Below are positions 17,284 to 25,545 of a stretch of DNA of 64,000 nt, piece by piece. Both the position numbers and the translations under genes were made by a program. Source of the DNA: Qipengyuania sp. HL-TH1 (lineage in GTDB: Bacteria; Pseudomonadota; Alphaproteobacteria; Sphingomonadales; Sphingomonadaceae); assembly GCF_036365825.1 (NCBI RefSeq), contig NZ_CP142675.1, forward strand, positions 3,108,501-3,172,500, in the 5' to 3' direction. The stretch's first letter is position 1. Each line of letters opens with the position of its first letter. The notes under the pieces are model-generated. The model saw only the letters and a list, made by a program, of their open reading frames with translations, was not told the DNA's origin and did no database searches.

Positions 17284-18051
17284 TTACAAAGATAGGTGGA
17301 AGCCGCCGTCGGGTGTCAGTGTAGTGCCGGTCACGAAGCTGGCATCTTCGGAGCAGAGGAAGGCGATGCAGCGCGCTATTTCCTCTGGCTCCCCGAAGCG
17401 CCGCATATGTTTGCGCTGACGAATGCCATCGAAGGCTTCGGCGCCGAGATTGCCCTTGATCTGTTCGTGCAGCGGCGTGTGGATGACGCCGGGGCACAGC
17501 AGATTCACGCGTATGCCGTGTTCGGCCAGCTCTGCGGAGGCGGAGGTCGTCAGCCCCAACTGGCCGGCCTTGGACGCGGTGTATGTGCTGGCTCCGGGGC
17601 AACCCAGGAACGTGTTGACCGATCCGATATTGACGATCGATCCGCCATTGCCCGCCGCCAGCATGGCGCGCGCTTCATGCTTGAGACACAGGAAATTGCC
17701 GCGAAGGTTTACCGCCATCACGCGGTCCCAGTAATCGTCTGGCGTGTCGATCAGCGGATAGACCTCGGCACCGATGCCCGCGTTGTTGACGGCAAGATCG
17801 AGCCGTCCATGCGTGTCTACCGCATGCGCCACCATCGCTTCGACGTCGCTGGCCTGTGCGACATCGGTGACGACAGCGCTTGCCTTGCCTCCCGCCTGTT
17901 CGATCTGCGCGACCAGTTCGTCGAGCACCTCCGTGCGGCGCGCCGCGACCACGACCGTGGCTCCGCGCTCGGCCAGGATCAGCGCCGTTGCCTTGCCAAT
18001 CCCGCTGCTGGCACCGGTGACAATGGCGACCTTTCCCTCGAAAACGGACAC
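17284..18051 (-). CDS. SDR family oxidoreductase
   Basis: A 255-residue classical short-chain dehydrogenase. It has the NAD(P)-binding TGASSGIG at about residues 11-18, NNAG, a catalytic Ser in NIGSVN, and YTASK. The GTG at 18051 begins one base after the stop of the upstream gene (TAAGGTG), which decides the start; the longer frame is rejected. The substrate is unknown, probably a hydroxyl/keto compound of the surrounding pathway. Confidence 0.88.
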   Translation of the reverse strand: MSVFEGKVAIVTGASSGIGKATALILAERGATVVVAARRTEVLDELVAQIEQAGGKASAVVTDVAQASDVEAMVAHAVDTHGRLDLAVNNAGIGAEVYPLIDTPDDYWDRVMAVNLRGNFLCLKHEARAMLAAGNGGSIVNIGSVNTFLGCPGASTYTASKAGQLGLTTSASAELAEHGIRVNLLCPGVIHTPLHEQIKGNLGAEAFDGIRQRKHMRRFGEPEEIARCIAFLCSEDASFVTGTTLTPDGGFHLSL

Positions 18052-18052
18052 C

Positions 18053-19933
18053 TTACGGGTTCCCTTCGTTCGAGACATCGGCAGCCATCCGCCAGCGGCC
18101 ATCCTCGCGAACCCAGAGCAGCAAGGCATAACCACCGAAGAGTGAGGTGCCCTCGGCGTCGAACACTTCGTATTTCTGCAATTCGGTGAAGGCGTCGGGC
18201 CCGAGGCGCCTTATCGACACGACGTCGAACGTCGCATCGGCGGCCTCGCTTTCGGCAACGCCTTCCCAGAAGGCAGCGAGTGCCGTCCGGTCGCTCAGCA
18301 GCGTATACCCCGAGGGCGAAAAGACGGCATCGTCGGTGTAAAGCGCGAGGATCGGCTCGGTATTTCCCGACTTGATCGCCTCGAGAACAACCTCGGTCCG
18401 GTTGGCCAGCACGCTGTCCAGAGAGGAATCGACTTGGGCCGTATCGGCTCGTTCGAGCTTCACCAGCGCATTGCCGAGGTTCGAGACGTAAACCGCCCCA
18501 TCGGGTGCCAGGATGATGCCGGTCAGCAGGCCGGGCATCGGCTCCCACATCTCCGGTGTCAGAAGCGGCAGGATCGGTTCGCCCGCTTCCAGCCGTCGAT
18601 AGGTCTCGGTAACGATGCGAGCGCTCGTCTCGGGCGCAGGATTGAACATTGTGCGCCGATCGCCGGTATCGGGATCAACCACATAAACGGCGTTCGCGAA
18701 GGGGCTGGCGACCCACAGCATGCCATCGCGATCCAGCTCGATATTATCGGGCGTGGGAAGGGTCGCGAGGACGCGGCGGTCGCTCAATTCGCCCGTCGCC
18801 TGGTCCACCGCGAAGCTGAGAATGCGGCTCCGCACGATTTCGGCGACATATAGTCGCGCCCGCGCCCCGTCGAAGGCGATACCATTGGCGAAGTCGAGCC
18901 CGTCGGCCACCTTGATGGCAACTGGCTCGGGCTTGCCAACCTGTTCGGGCGCGATCCGGAAAACAGCCCCGTCGCCAAGCGGCTTGTCGGCCGCAGCGAA
19001 CATCCGCGCTTCGCTGCCTTCGCCTGCTGCGTTCTCGGTCGACTGCGTGAACCAGATCGCGCCGGTCGGGTCGCGCACGACGGCGTTTACCCCGTAGGGG
19101 TGATCGTAAATCCGCGTCACCGCTTCGGTCTCGGTATCGACGCGGTAAATGTGTCCGCCGGTTATGTCGGCGACCAGCACGTGGCGACCGTCCGGCTCCC
19201 AGGATACGCCGTTCGGGCTGTTCCACATGGGGTCCGGCTTCGACCTGAAGCCCGCTCGCGCGAAATCGCCGAACGGCGTCTTGGTGCCGTCGGCAGACAG
19301 GGTAACGAGACCGTGATCCCAATCCCCGACCAACAACCTGCCGTCGGGGAGGACGACCCCGTCTTCGGCGTGGGTGAGCGAGCGGTCGGCCGGAAAAAAC
19401 GAGTATTCATCGCTTGGCCCGCCAGGAGCCCACGCCTCTTGCGGCTTGATCTCGACCCGGATGAGACGGACTGTCACGTCGTCGCTCAGGTTGACGGGAG
19501 AATGCGGCGCTTCAGGCCCCTTCCAAAGCGTCACCGGAAAGGGCATTGGTGGCACTTTGCGTGAATCGAAAATCACGTTGCCCTCGGCATCGCGGTCGAT
19601 CCAGTCGCCGGCCTGCTGGAGATACAACACGCTGGGCCAGCGGTGGAAATGCAAGGGCTCTACTTCACCCGGTGCCAGCGTCACTTCCAGAACGCGAACC
19701 TGATCGTTCTCGAGCAGGATCTTGTGATTCTCGGCGGCTGCTACCGTAGCCTCGAGTTCCGCTGGCCAAGTATCGGGATCGCCCGTCACGTAGCCGATAT
19801 TCGCATCGCCCCCGCCGGTGGTCGTAGCGACATCGCTCTCTTGCGCTCCTGACGGAGAGGCTAGCATCGTGGCTGCTAGAAGCGCGCCCAAAGACTTAGA
19901 TCGGACAAATGCGTTCTTCCGATACTTAGACAT
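18053..19933 (-). CDS. Exported cupin / SMP-30 propeller / SnoaL fusion protein
   Basis: A 626-residue secreted protein with three parts. A signal peptide (residues 1-30) is followed by a cupin-like segment (about 65-170, VEPLHFHRWPSVLYL), a six-bladed SMP-30/gluconolactonase-like propeller (about 180-495; SPNGVSWEPDGRHVLVAD, DFANGIAFDGARARLYVAE, PDNIELDRDGMLWVASP) and a C-terminal SnoaL-like domain (about 505-620). The propeller family includes lactone hydrolases and strictosidine-synthase-like proteins. I know no characterized protein with this exact order. It may bind and process a periplasmic lactone or phenolic; that is inference. Confidence 0.78.
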   Translation of the reverse strand: MSKYRKNAFVRSKSLGALLAATMLASPSGAQESDVATTTGGGDANIGYVTGDPDTWPAELEATVAAAENHKILLENDQVRVLEVTLAPGEVEPLHFHRWPSVLYLQQAGDWIDRDAEGNVIFDSRKVPPMPFPVTLWKGPEAPHSPVNLSDDVTVRLIRVEIKPQEAWAPGGPSDEYSFFPADRSLTHAEDGVVLPDGRLLVGDWDHGLVTLSADGTKTPFGDFARAGFRSKPDPMWNSPNGVSWEPDGRHVLVADITGGHIYRVDTETEAVTRIYDHPYGVNAVVRDPTGAIWFTQSTENAAGEGSEARMFAAADKPLGDGAVFRIAPEQVGKPEPVAIKVADGLDFANGIAFDGARARLYVAEIVRSRILSFAVDQATGELSDRRVLATLPTPDNIELDRDGMLWVASPFANAVYVVDPDTGDRRTMFNPAPETSARIVTETYRRLEAGEPILPLLTPEMWEPMPGLLTGIILAPDGAVYVSNLGNALVKLERADTAQVDSSLDSVLANRTEVVLEAIKSGNTEPILALYTDDAVFSPSGYTLLSDRTALAAFWEGVAESEAADATFDVVSIRRLGPDAFTELQKYEVFDAEGTSLFGGYALLLWVREDGRWRMAADVSNEGNP

Positions 19934-19963
19934 CGACTTCCTCCAGTGCTTGATCGGTTTTCA

Positions 19964-20962
19964 TCACGCGGGCTCAAAGACCAGGATCGACAGGGGCGAC
20001 GCAGTCGGTTCGATAGATATGAGCTCGAAACCGGCATTCTTGAGAAGAGCCGCGAATTCGGCTTCGGTCCGTTCCTTGCCGGTCGCCATGACCATCATGT
20101 TGAGATCCATCCACTTGCCCATGTCGAACTGCGAACCGCCTGGGATGATCGATTCCACGATCATTAATCGCGCTTTGGGTTGCATCGCTTCTCGCACGTT
20201 GCGGAGCAGGCGAATACATTCTTCGTCGGACCAGTCATGCAGTACCCAGCGCAGCACATAAGCATCGGCCTCGACCGGAATGCTCGCGAAGAAGTCGCCG
20301 GCTACCACGTCGAACCGTTCGTTCTTCGGCGCTTCGGCAACCACATGCGGAAGATCGAAAAGAATACCTCTGGTATTGGGATGCGCCGCAAGAATTTCGG
20401 ACAACTGCGACCCGATACCGCCGCCGATGTCGGCGATTACGTTGTAGCGACTCCAGTCGATTGCCGAGGCAACGGCGGGCCCGATCGTGGCGGCAAGATC
20501 GCGCATGGCGAGATTGAAGATCGAATAGGCCTCTGGGTTTGCCTCCATGTTCTCCCAATTGCTCTTGCCGTGCAGCTGGTCGAAGCCCGGTTCGCCGGTT
20601 TCGACCGCCAGGGGCAAGCCGCGCCATCCTTCGTAAACCGGGGCGCCGGGGCATAGCGTGAAGCGCACCCAGGCCCAGTTCGAGCCGGGCTTGTTGCGGC
20701 GCAGGCAATCGCTGGCGGGCGTGTTTTCGAACGAACCGTTTTCCGTGCTCGCGAAAATCCCCGTGCTCTCCAGCGCGCGCAGCATGCGGTACAGGCTGGG
20801 CGCGTGCGTCCGGGAACGCTTGGCAAGCTCCTCGACCGCCAGCGGACCGTCGGCAAGATGATCGGCCAGTTCGAGCTTGGCCGCCAGGCCGACGCCATGC
20901 GCCTGCCAGTGGTTGGTAACGATGCCGAGAACCTGCTCTTCCGCACTGATCTGTTGGGACAT
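19964..20962 (-). CDS. O-methyltransferase (family 2, SAM-dependent)
   Basis: A 332-residue protein of the COMT/hydroxyneurosporene methyltransferase type. The N-terminal dimerization winged helix spans about 12-95 (ELADHLADGPLAVEELAKRS). The SAM site is VIADIGGGIGSQL near residue 170. LRWVLHDWSDEECIRLLRNVREAM carries the catalytic-base His. It would methylate a hydroxyl of an aromatic or polyketide-like substrate. It is 30 bases upstream of the fusion gene, in the same operon, with GAGGAAATCGACC before the ATG. Confidence 0.87.
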   Translation of the reverse strand: MSQQISAEEQVLGIVTNHWQAHGVGLAAKLELADHLADGPLAVEELAKRSRTHAPSLYRMLRALESTGIFASTENGSFENTPASDCLRRNKPGSNWAWVRFTLCPGAPVYEGWRGLPLAVETGEPGFDQLHGKSNWENMEANPEAYSIFNLAMRDLAATIGPAVASAIDWSRYNVIADIGGGIGSQLSEILAAHPNTRGILFDLPHVVAEAPKNERFDVVAGDFFASIPVEADAYVLRWVLHDWSDEECIRLLRNVREAMQPKARLMIVESIIPGGSQFDMGKWMDLNMMVMATGKERTEAEFAALLKNAGFELISIEPTASPLSILVFEPA

Positions 20963-21061
20963 GGTCGATTTCCTCTTGGTTCAGCGCAGCATGAAAAACG
21001 CGGTGGAGATGCCGATCATCGTCAGGAGATCGGCCCGATCACTGGAACCTCGCCAAGCCCG

Positions 21062-21646
21062 TCAGCCATCGGTCATCTCCATGAGCTTGCCGCGGATAGG
21101 CGACGCCGGGGCCTTGCGGTCGATCTTGAGCAGCTTGGCTTCGGCCATTCCGCCGCGCAGCTTCTCCAGCCATTCATCGGGATCGAATTCCACGCCGACC
21201 GGGTTCTCGCCGATCGCATCGCCTTTGAAATAGGCTGTGCATTCGGCCTTGCTGGCGAAGCAATCGACGCTGAATTCCAGCTGGTTGCCATCGGGATCGG
21301 CGTAATAAAGCGACGCGCTCATCCCGTGATTGACGCACCAGTAGGGTGCGATCCCGCGCGCCTTGAGGTCGTCATAGGCTTCGAGCAATTCGCGCATCGA
21401 CGGGCAGTCGTAGGCGACGTGATCTACGCCCACCCGCCCACGGTCCTCAGGATCGACGCCGGGCGCGATGACATTCAGATCGGCAAAGGCGAACCGGTGA
21501 TGTTCGTCGTCATGAGTGATGAACGCCAGCGCGGGGTTCTGGTAAACGACCTCGGAGCCGAACACCTGTGCGTACCAGTCGAGCATTTCTGCAAAGCGGC
21601 ACGTCCGGTAAACGACATGGACGGGCTTGGGCGTCGGCATGGGCAT
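21062..21646 (-). CDS. VOC superfamily protein, extradiol-dioxygenase-like
   Basis: A 194-residue protein with two VOC modules. The 2-His-1-carboxylate metal site appears intact: His10 (KPVHVVYRT), His76 (GVDHVAYDC) and Glu124 (DPDGNQLEF), as in ring-cleavage dioxygenases and related glyoxalase-like enzymes. A C-terminal extension of about 40 residues follows. Activity as a dioxygenase is possible but not certain. The 99 bases before the next gene contain two tiny frames (15 and 12 codons) that look like remnants. Confidence 0.82.
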   Translation of the reverse strand: MPMPTPKPVHVVYRTCRFAEMLDWYAQVFGSEVVYQNPALAFITHDDEHHRFAFADLNVIAPGVDPEDRGRVGVDHVAYDCPSMRELLEAYDDLKARGIAPYWCVNHGMSASLYYADPDGNQLEFSVDCFASKAECTAYFKGDAIGENPVGVEFDPDEWLEKLRGGMAEAKLLKIDRKAPASPIRGKLMEMTDG

Positions 21647-22137
21647 CAGCTGACACCTTCCCCGCTCGCTGGAATGTCCGAGATGACTTCGCGGTAGATT
21701 TTCAGCGAGCCGTCTTCCTGGCGCCTGAAGACCATCACCCAGTTGCCCTGCTCGTTTGCCACGTCGCCAGTCTCGGGATCGGTGAACTCCCAGTCATATG
21801 TCGCAGTGTAGACCGCCATGTCCCCTGCATCGGCGACATCCACTTCTTCGTCCGCCACCTGCAGATGAACTGCCGGATCGCTGACATACTGGCGCACCGT
21901 GGCGAGGTTCTCCTCGAAGCCCATGTTCGGCTGACCATGCGACATGACCCGCGTATCGGGCGCGTTCACCGCCAGCGCGGCATCGGCATCGCGGGCATTG
22001 AAGGCATCGACGATCGACTGGACGTCGGTCTTCACTGCTTGCGCGATCGCATCCTTGTCGACCGGTTCCGCGCGTTCGGCGCTGCATCCGGTTACAAGGA
22101 GGAGCGGCGCCGCCAATATCCAGATACGCTGCATCAT
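21646..22137 (-). CDS. SnoaL-like lipoprotein
   Basis: A 163-residue NTF2-like protein (SgcJ/EcaC type: VQSIVDAFNARDADAALAVNAPDTRVM) preceded by a lipoprotein signal with lipobox LVTGC (Cys18). The domain end is GNWVMVFRRQEDGSLKIYREVISD. It would sit in the periplasm or outer membrane, like the propeller fusion of the same operon, and unlike the cytoplasmic SnoaL proteins. The stop/start with VOC share one base. Confidence 0.82.
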   Translation of the reverse strand: MMQRIWILAAPLLLVTGCSAERAEPVDKDAIAQAVKTDVQSIVDAFNARDADAALAVNAPDTRVMSHGQPNMGFEENLATVRQYVSDPAVHLQVADEEVDVADAGDMAVYTATYDWEFTDPETGDVANEQGNWVMVFRRQEDGSLKIYREVISDIPASGEGVS

Positions 22138-22529
22138 TGCGCGCCTTCATTCGTGCTCCAGCTGTCGATCGCGAGCAGCCACTTGCCATCAGTGCCTCGG
22201 CGATAAACGCATACGCCCTTGCCAAATTCCTCCATCGGCGCGCCACCCTCACGCGGCTGGATGCGAGCGCTATAGGTGTACCGGCTGATCGCAAAATCGC
22301 CCGAAACCTCGAAGAGGTTTTCGGTCTTGTCCCAGTGCGCTTCGAATGCCTCGAAGAAGCTCGAAGCCCACTCGGTCACAGCTTCCTTGCCGACCAGTTC
22401 GGGTTCGCCCGGGGTTTGAAACACCACGTTGTCGGACAGGCGTGCTGCGACCGCCTGCGTGTCGTTCGAATTGATCGCGGTCACATAGAGATTGTGCAGG
22501 TTCTCGCCTGCCGGATGCGTCTCGCTCAT
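22134..22529 (-). CDS. SnoaL-like protein, first gene of the operon
   Basis: A 131-residue NTF2-like protein (LYVTAINSNDTQAVAARLSDNVVF, then GKGVCVYRRGTDGKWLLAIDSW). The ATG at 22529 directly follows GGGGGAGGA, deciding against the longer frame from 22670. It overlaps the next gene by four bases. It is probably the promoter-proximal gene of the eight-gene unit. The leader between 22530 and 22684 has a hairpin (CCGGAAA/TTTCCGG at 22571-22592) of unknown role. Confidence 0.83.
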   Translation of the reverse strand: MSETHPAGENLHNLYVTAINSNDTQAVAARLSDNVVFQTPGEPELVGKEAVTEWASSFFEAFEAHWDKTENLFEVSGDFAISRYTYSARIQPREGGAPMEEFGKGVCVYRRGTDGKWLLAIDSWSTNEGAQ

Positions 22530-22684
22530 TCCTCCCCCTCCCACGACGACCGGGCCAAGCTTCGCCGGCACCGGAAAGCGGTGCTTTTCCGGGCTAAGGC
22601 AGGCTTGTCGATCTGTTGTGCGACTGAGGAGAACTGTCTGCCGAACCGAGCCGAGCGTCAATCGGCTCAACCGTCAAAAAAGCG

Positions 22685-24799
22685 TCAATCCGGGTCCGAC
22701 GACGTGTTTCGCGGGTCGTGCGGAATGAGATCGGGCCAGCCGAACTTCTCCCACGCTTCGACCATACCGATCTTCTCTGCAAACTGCATAAAGCCGGGAT
22801 GGAGGCGGGTGCGGTTTATCGGGTCGATATCGATCCACAGGCTCATCAAGCTGAACATGTTGGCCGGGTGAATACATTCGGAGTAGAGTTTCATCACGAG
22901 GTCGGCATGGCCCATCCAGATCGCGGGGAAGGCGATTGACGAGTCATAGGGATCCGCCATTGTCGCATGCAGACCGTCGAGCATCTTGCAGTAAACCGCG
23001 CGATCGGCGGCCTTCCCGCTGAAAATTCCGCGCGCGGCAATGTCGAAATAGGCATCACGCGCGGCATCGTCCATCACCGGCATTCCCGGAGGTCGCATGA
23101 TGGTCGTCCCTAGATATATCCTGCTGTCGTAATGCGCCTTGACCGCCGCCACGTGGTCTCCCGCAGCCATGTACGCCACGGCGAGCCACATTCCGGGAAA
23201 GCCAAGGTCGACCATCCGCCGGCCCGCGGCGATCGCCTTGTCGACCTCGCCAATGCTGAGATAGGCTGAGGACAGCATCACGTGGTTGCGCCCATAAATC
23301 GGATCGCGAGCAACGGATTGCTCGATAAAGGGAAGCCCTTCGCGCGTCTTGCCGAGATAGAGAAGGCACGATCCCAACCGAGAGATCACATCGGCATCAT
23401 TGGGGTCCCGGGCAAAAGCTTCGAAGGACAGTTCCAGTGCGCGCGCCGGATTGAATTGCGTCCACTCGTGAATGCCCATGATCGAGAAGGCATGACCCTG
23501 CCCCGGATCGAGGGAAATGGCGCGCTGCGCGCATTGTGCAGCATCCCGTGAATTCTTGACGCGCTCGACACTTGGCGTGAGAGCGGCGACGCTGATGTGC
23601 GCATCGGCAAGCGCGGTCCAGCAACTTGCAAATTCGGGGTCTGTATCCAGGGCCTCTTCCAAAAACTCGATGGCTTTGGCCATGGCTCCGTCGACGCCCA
23701 CGCGCTGTGCCAGCGCGCGCCCCTGAAGATACAGCGCATAGGCATCGCGATTGGTAGTCATGCGCCGCGAGGTCGAAGGTGGTGCTGAAAGGCCGAGCGT
23801 CCGGGTGATCGCCGAAATCACGGTGGCACCGATCATGTCGCGCGATCCGATGAATTCCTCGATCGATCCGCTTACGAAATCGGACCAGATTTCGGTGCCG
23901 TATCGGCCATCGATCAGCGCGATGCGTACCGAGATCCCCTGATGTGTTCGCCGCACCTCACCTTCGATCAGGTGCGATACGCCCAGCTCGCTCGCCATCT
24001 GCTGCAAGGTATAGCCTCGCTCCAGAAGCGCCGCGATGGATGTGCGCCCCGCAAGAGTGATATCCTGGATATTGCCAAGACGCGAAGAAAGCTCATCGAC
24101 GACGCCCTCGCTCAGGAAAAGCTCGCCGCCGATCTCATCGTGCTGATGGAACGGCAGGACCGCAATGCTGCAGCCCGCACCGCGCTTCCGATACGCTTCG
24201 CGCTGCCGGATCTGAAGAGCAGCTTCGAGGCGAGCGGCCGTCTCCGGATCATCGCGGGAGTTCAGCCATGAGACGACCCGGCGCACTTCCGCATCCAGTC
24301 GATGTTCTATCGCATCGCGTCTTTCGGTAAGCCACGCGGCGAATGAGGCACCGAAACTGAATCCGTCGAGAAGCGGGCGATCGCCGATATCCTCGAGCAA
24401 GCGTGAGGCTTCTCTACCGCGCTGGTTCGACAAGGCATCGAACAGGACAAACAGATCAGCATCGATCCGCGTTCGACTGAGTTCGATGGTGCTGCGCGTC
24501 GATTTGATGAGTGGGCTGCACTCGCCCTCGGGCGGGAGTTTGCTCAAGGCCAGAAGGCATTGACGCAAACTGGCACGAGCCTGAGCGGGAAAACGACCCG
24601 GCCAGAGCATCCTGCTGATAGTCTCACGGTCCATTGCCTCACCATCATTGAGGCACAGCATGGCCAGGATGGCGCGGGCGCGCTGGTTGGATAGATTGGG
24701 GACTTCTCCGGAGCCAAGCGTTATCGTGGGCTTGCCGAAGACAGATATCTTCAGCTTCCGAGCATCCTCGAAAGACGCCTCGGACCCGCTTGCTTTCAA
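22685..24799 (-). CDS. BTAD/SARP-like regulator with TPR region
   Basis: A 704-residue protein. The N-terminal part (about residues 15-110) is an OmpR-like winged helix of SARP type (KISVFGKPTITLGSGEVPNLSNQRARAILAML), followed by a BTAD-like helical region to about 200. Then comes the segment found in adenylate-cyclase-type TPR regulators (SIAVLPFHQ, LSEGVVDELSSRLG, YLIEGEV-like SHLIEGEVRR; about 210-315) and TPR helices to about 600. It lies immediately upstream of the operon, same strand, and probably controls it; ligand unknown. Confidence 0.82.
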   Translation of the reverse strand: MKASGSEASFEDARKLKISVFGKPTITLGSGEVPNLSNQRARAILAMLCLNDGEAMDRETISRMLWPGRFPAQARASLRQCLLALSKLPPEGECSPLIKSTRSTIELSRTRIDADLFVLFDALSNQRGREASRLLEDIGDRPLLDGFSFGASFAAWLTERRDAIEHRLDAEVRRVVSWLNSRDDPETAARLEAALQIRQREAYRKRGAGCSIAVLPFHQHDEIGGELFLSEGVVDELSSRLGNIQDITLAGRTSIAALLERGYTLQQMASELGVSHLIEGEVRRTHQGISVRIALIDGRYGTEIWSDFVSGSIEEFIGSRDMIGATVISAITRTLGLSAPPSTSRRMTTNRDAYALYLQGRALAQRVGVDGAMAKAIEFLEEALDTDPEFASCWTALADAHISVAALTPSVERVKNSRDAAQCAQRAISLDPGQGHAFSIMGIHEWTQFNPARALELSFEAFARDPNDADVISRLGSCLLYLGKTREGLPFIEQSVARDPIYGRNHVMLSSAYLSIGEVDKAIAAGRRMVDLGFPGMWLAVAYMAAGDHVAAVKAHYDSRIYLGTTIMRPPGMPVMDDAARDAYFDIAARGIFSGKAADRAVYCKMLDGLHATMADPYDSSIAFPAIWMGHADLVMKLYSECIHPANMFSLMSLWIDIDPINRTRLHPGFMQFAEKIGMVEAWEKFGWPDLIPHDPRNTSSDPD

Positions 24800-25545
24800 C
24801 TCGCCCCTCCCAGTATGGCAGCATCCTAAACGGATGACAGCACATTGAAGAGAATGCGCGCGAAATCAATGAAGTCGCGCTAGCCGGCTGAACGGCTCAT
24901 ATCTTCCATGCGACAAGGACCGAGAAACGATACGGACCCTTGAACGAAGCGAGCGGTAGATACATGCCTCCGCAATGTCTGTTTCTGCCTCATGGTGTAG
25001 AAAAGCGGACGATCCGCAATCGGCCCATTTCCTGCCATTCCGCCACTCTTCCACAGCGAATACGTGATCGAGTGTAGGCATATCCAACCTGCTCTTGATT
25101 GCGTCGCCGTCGATTGCGCCGCGTGCAACGGCTGCTATGCGCCCCAATTCCAGACGTAGACGTCCCAGATATCGCCTCCTGAAAACAGACATCCCCGGCG
25201 TCATTCCGACAAACAGCAATGAAAGCTACTTGCTCGCAATTTGGTCCCGCGTTGTTTGGTTTGGCAAACGACAACGATCCAGCGGGCTGTGGCCTTTTCG
25301 AGCACAGGTCGGAGATTAATTCAATTTGTAGAGTGGCGCTAGGATCCCCAAGCCTGAAATCCCTCGCCCGCTTGCGAGACGTGCAAGAACGGGAAGATGC
25401 TGGTAGCACACGCTTTTATTTTCTTTACTCTCCGATCTGGGCGCTTAGCACATCAACTGAGGATCAGTCCGACCGCACCGCTGCCGACAAAAGCGGTCAT
25501 GGGGCGAGGTCTTTCTTGCGGGGATGAGGGAAGTAGACATCTACA
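24800..25545. other. 746-base region with a dispersed repeat, no supported gene
   Basis: No protein gene is convincing. It holds the left copy of the 78-bp repeat (25081-25158) and about 70 bases of weaker similarity before it (GCGGAC..CCGC..CGGCCC). A minus-strand 117-codon frame covers the repeat and may be a decayed small gene. The rest may include the promoters of the SARP-like gene (minus) and of the VirD4-like gene (plus). Confidence 0.45.
25081..25158 (+). repeat. 78-bp direct repeat, left copy
   Basis: Starts TATCCAACCTGCTCTTGATT and ends with GACGTA. It matches 36015-36092 at 77 of 78 positions (A at 25152, G at 36086), same orientation. Similarity weakens but continues about 70 bases to the left of both copies. 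The two copies bound the 11 kb block with the STAND/SLOG/RyR operon. Confidence 0.92.

Noticed and set aside
22571..22592. Hairpin before the first SnoaL-like gene as a terminator
   Set aside because: The stem is only 7 bp and no T run follows in either direction; kept only as a remark in the gene entry.
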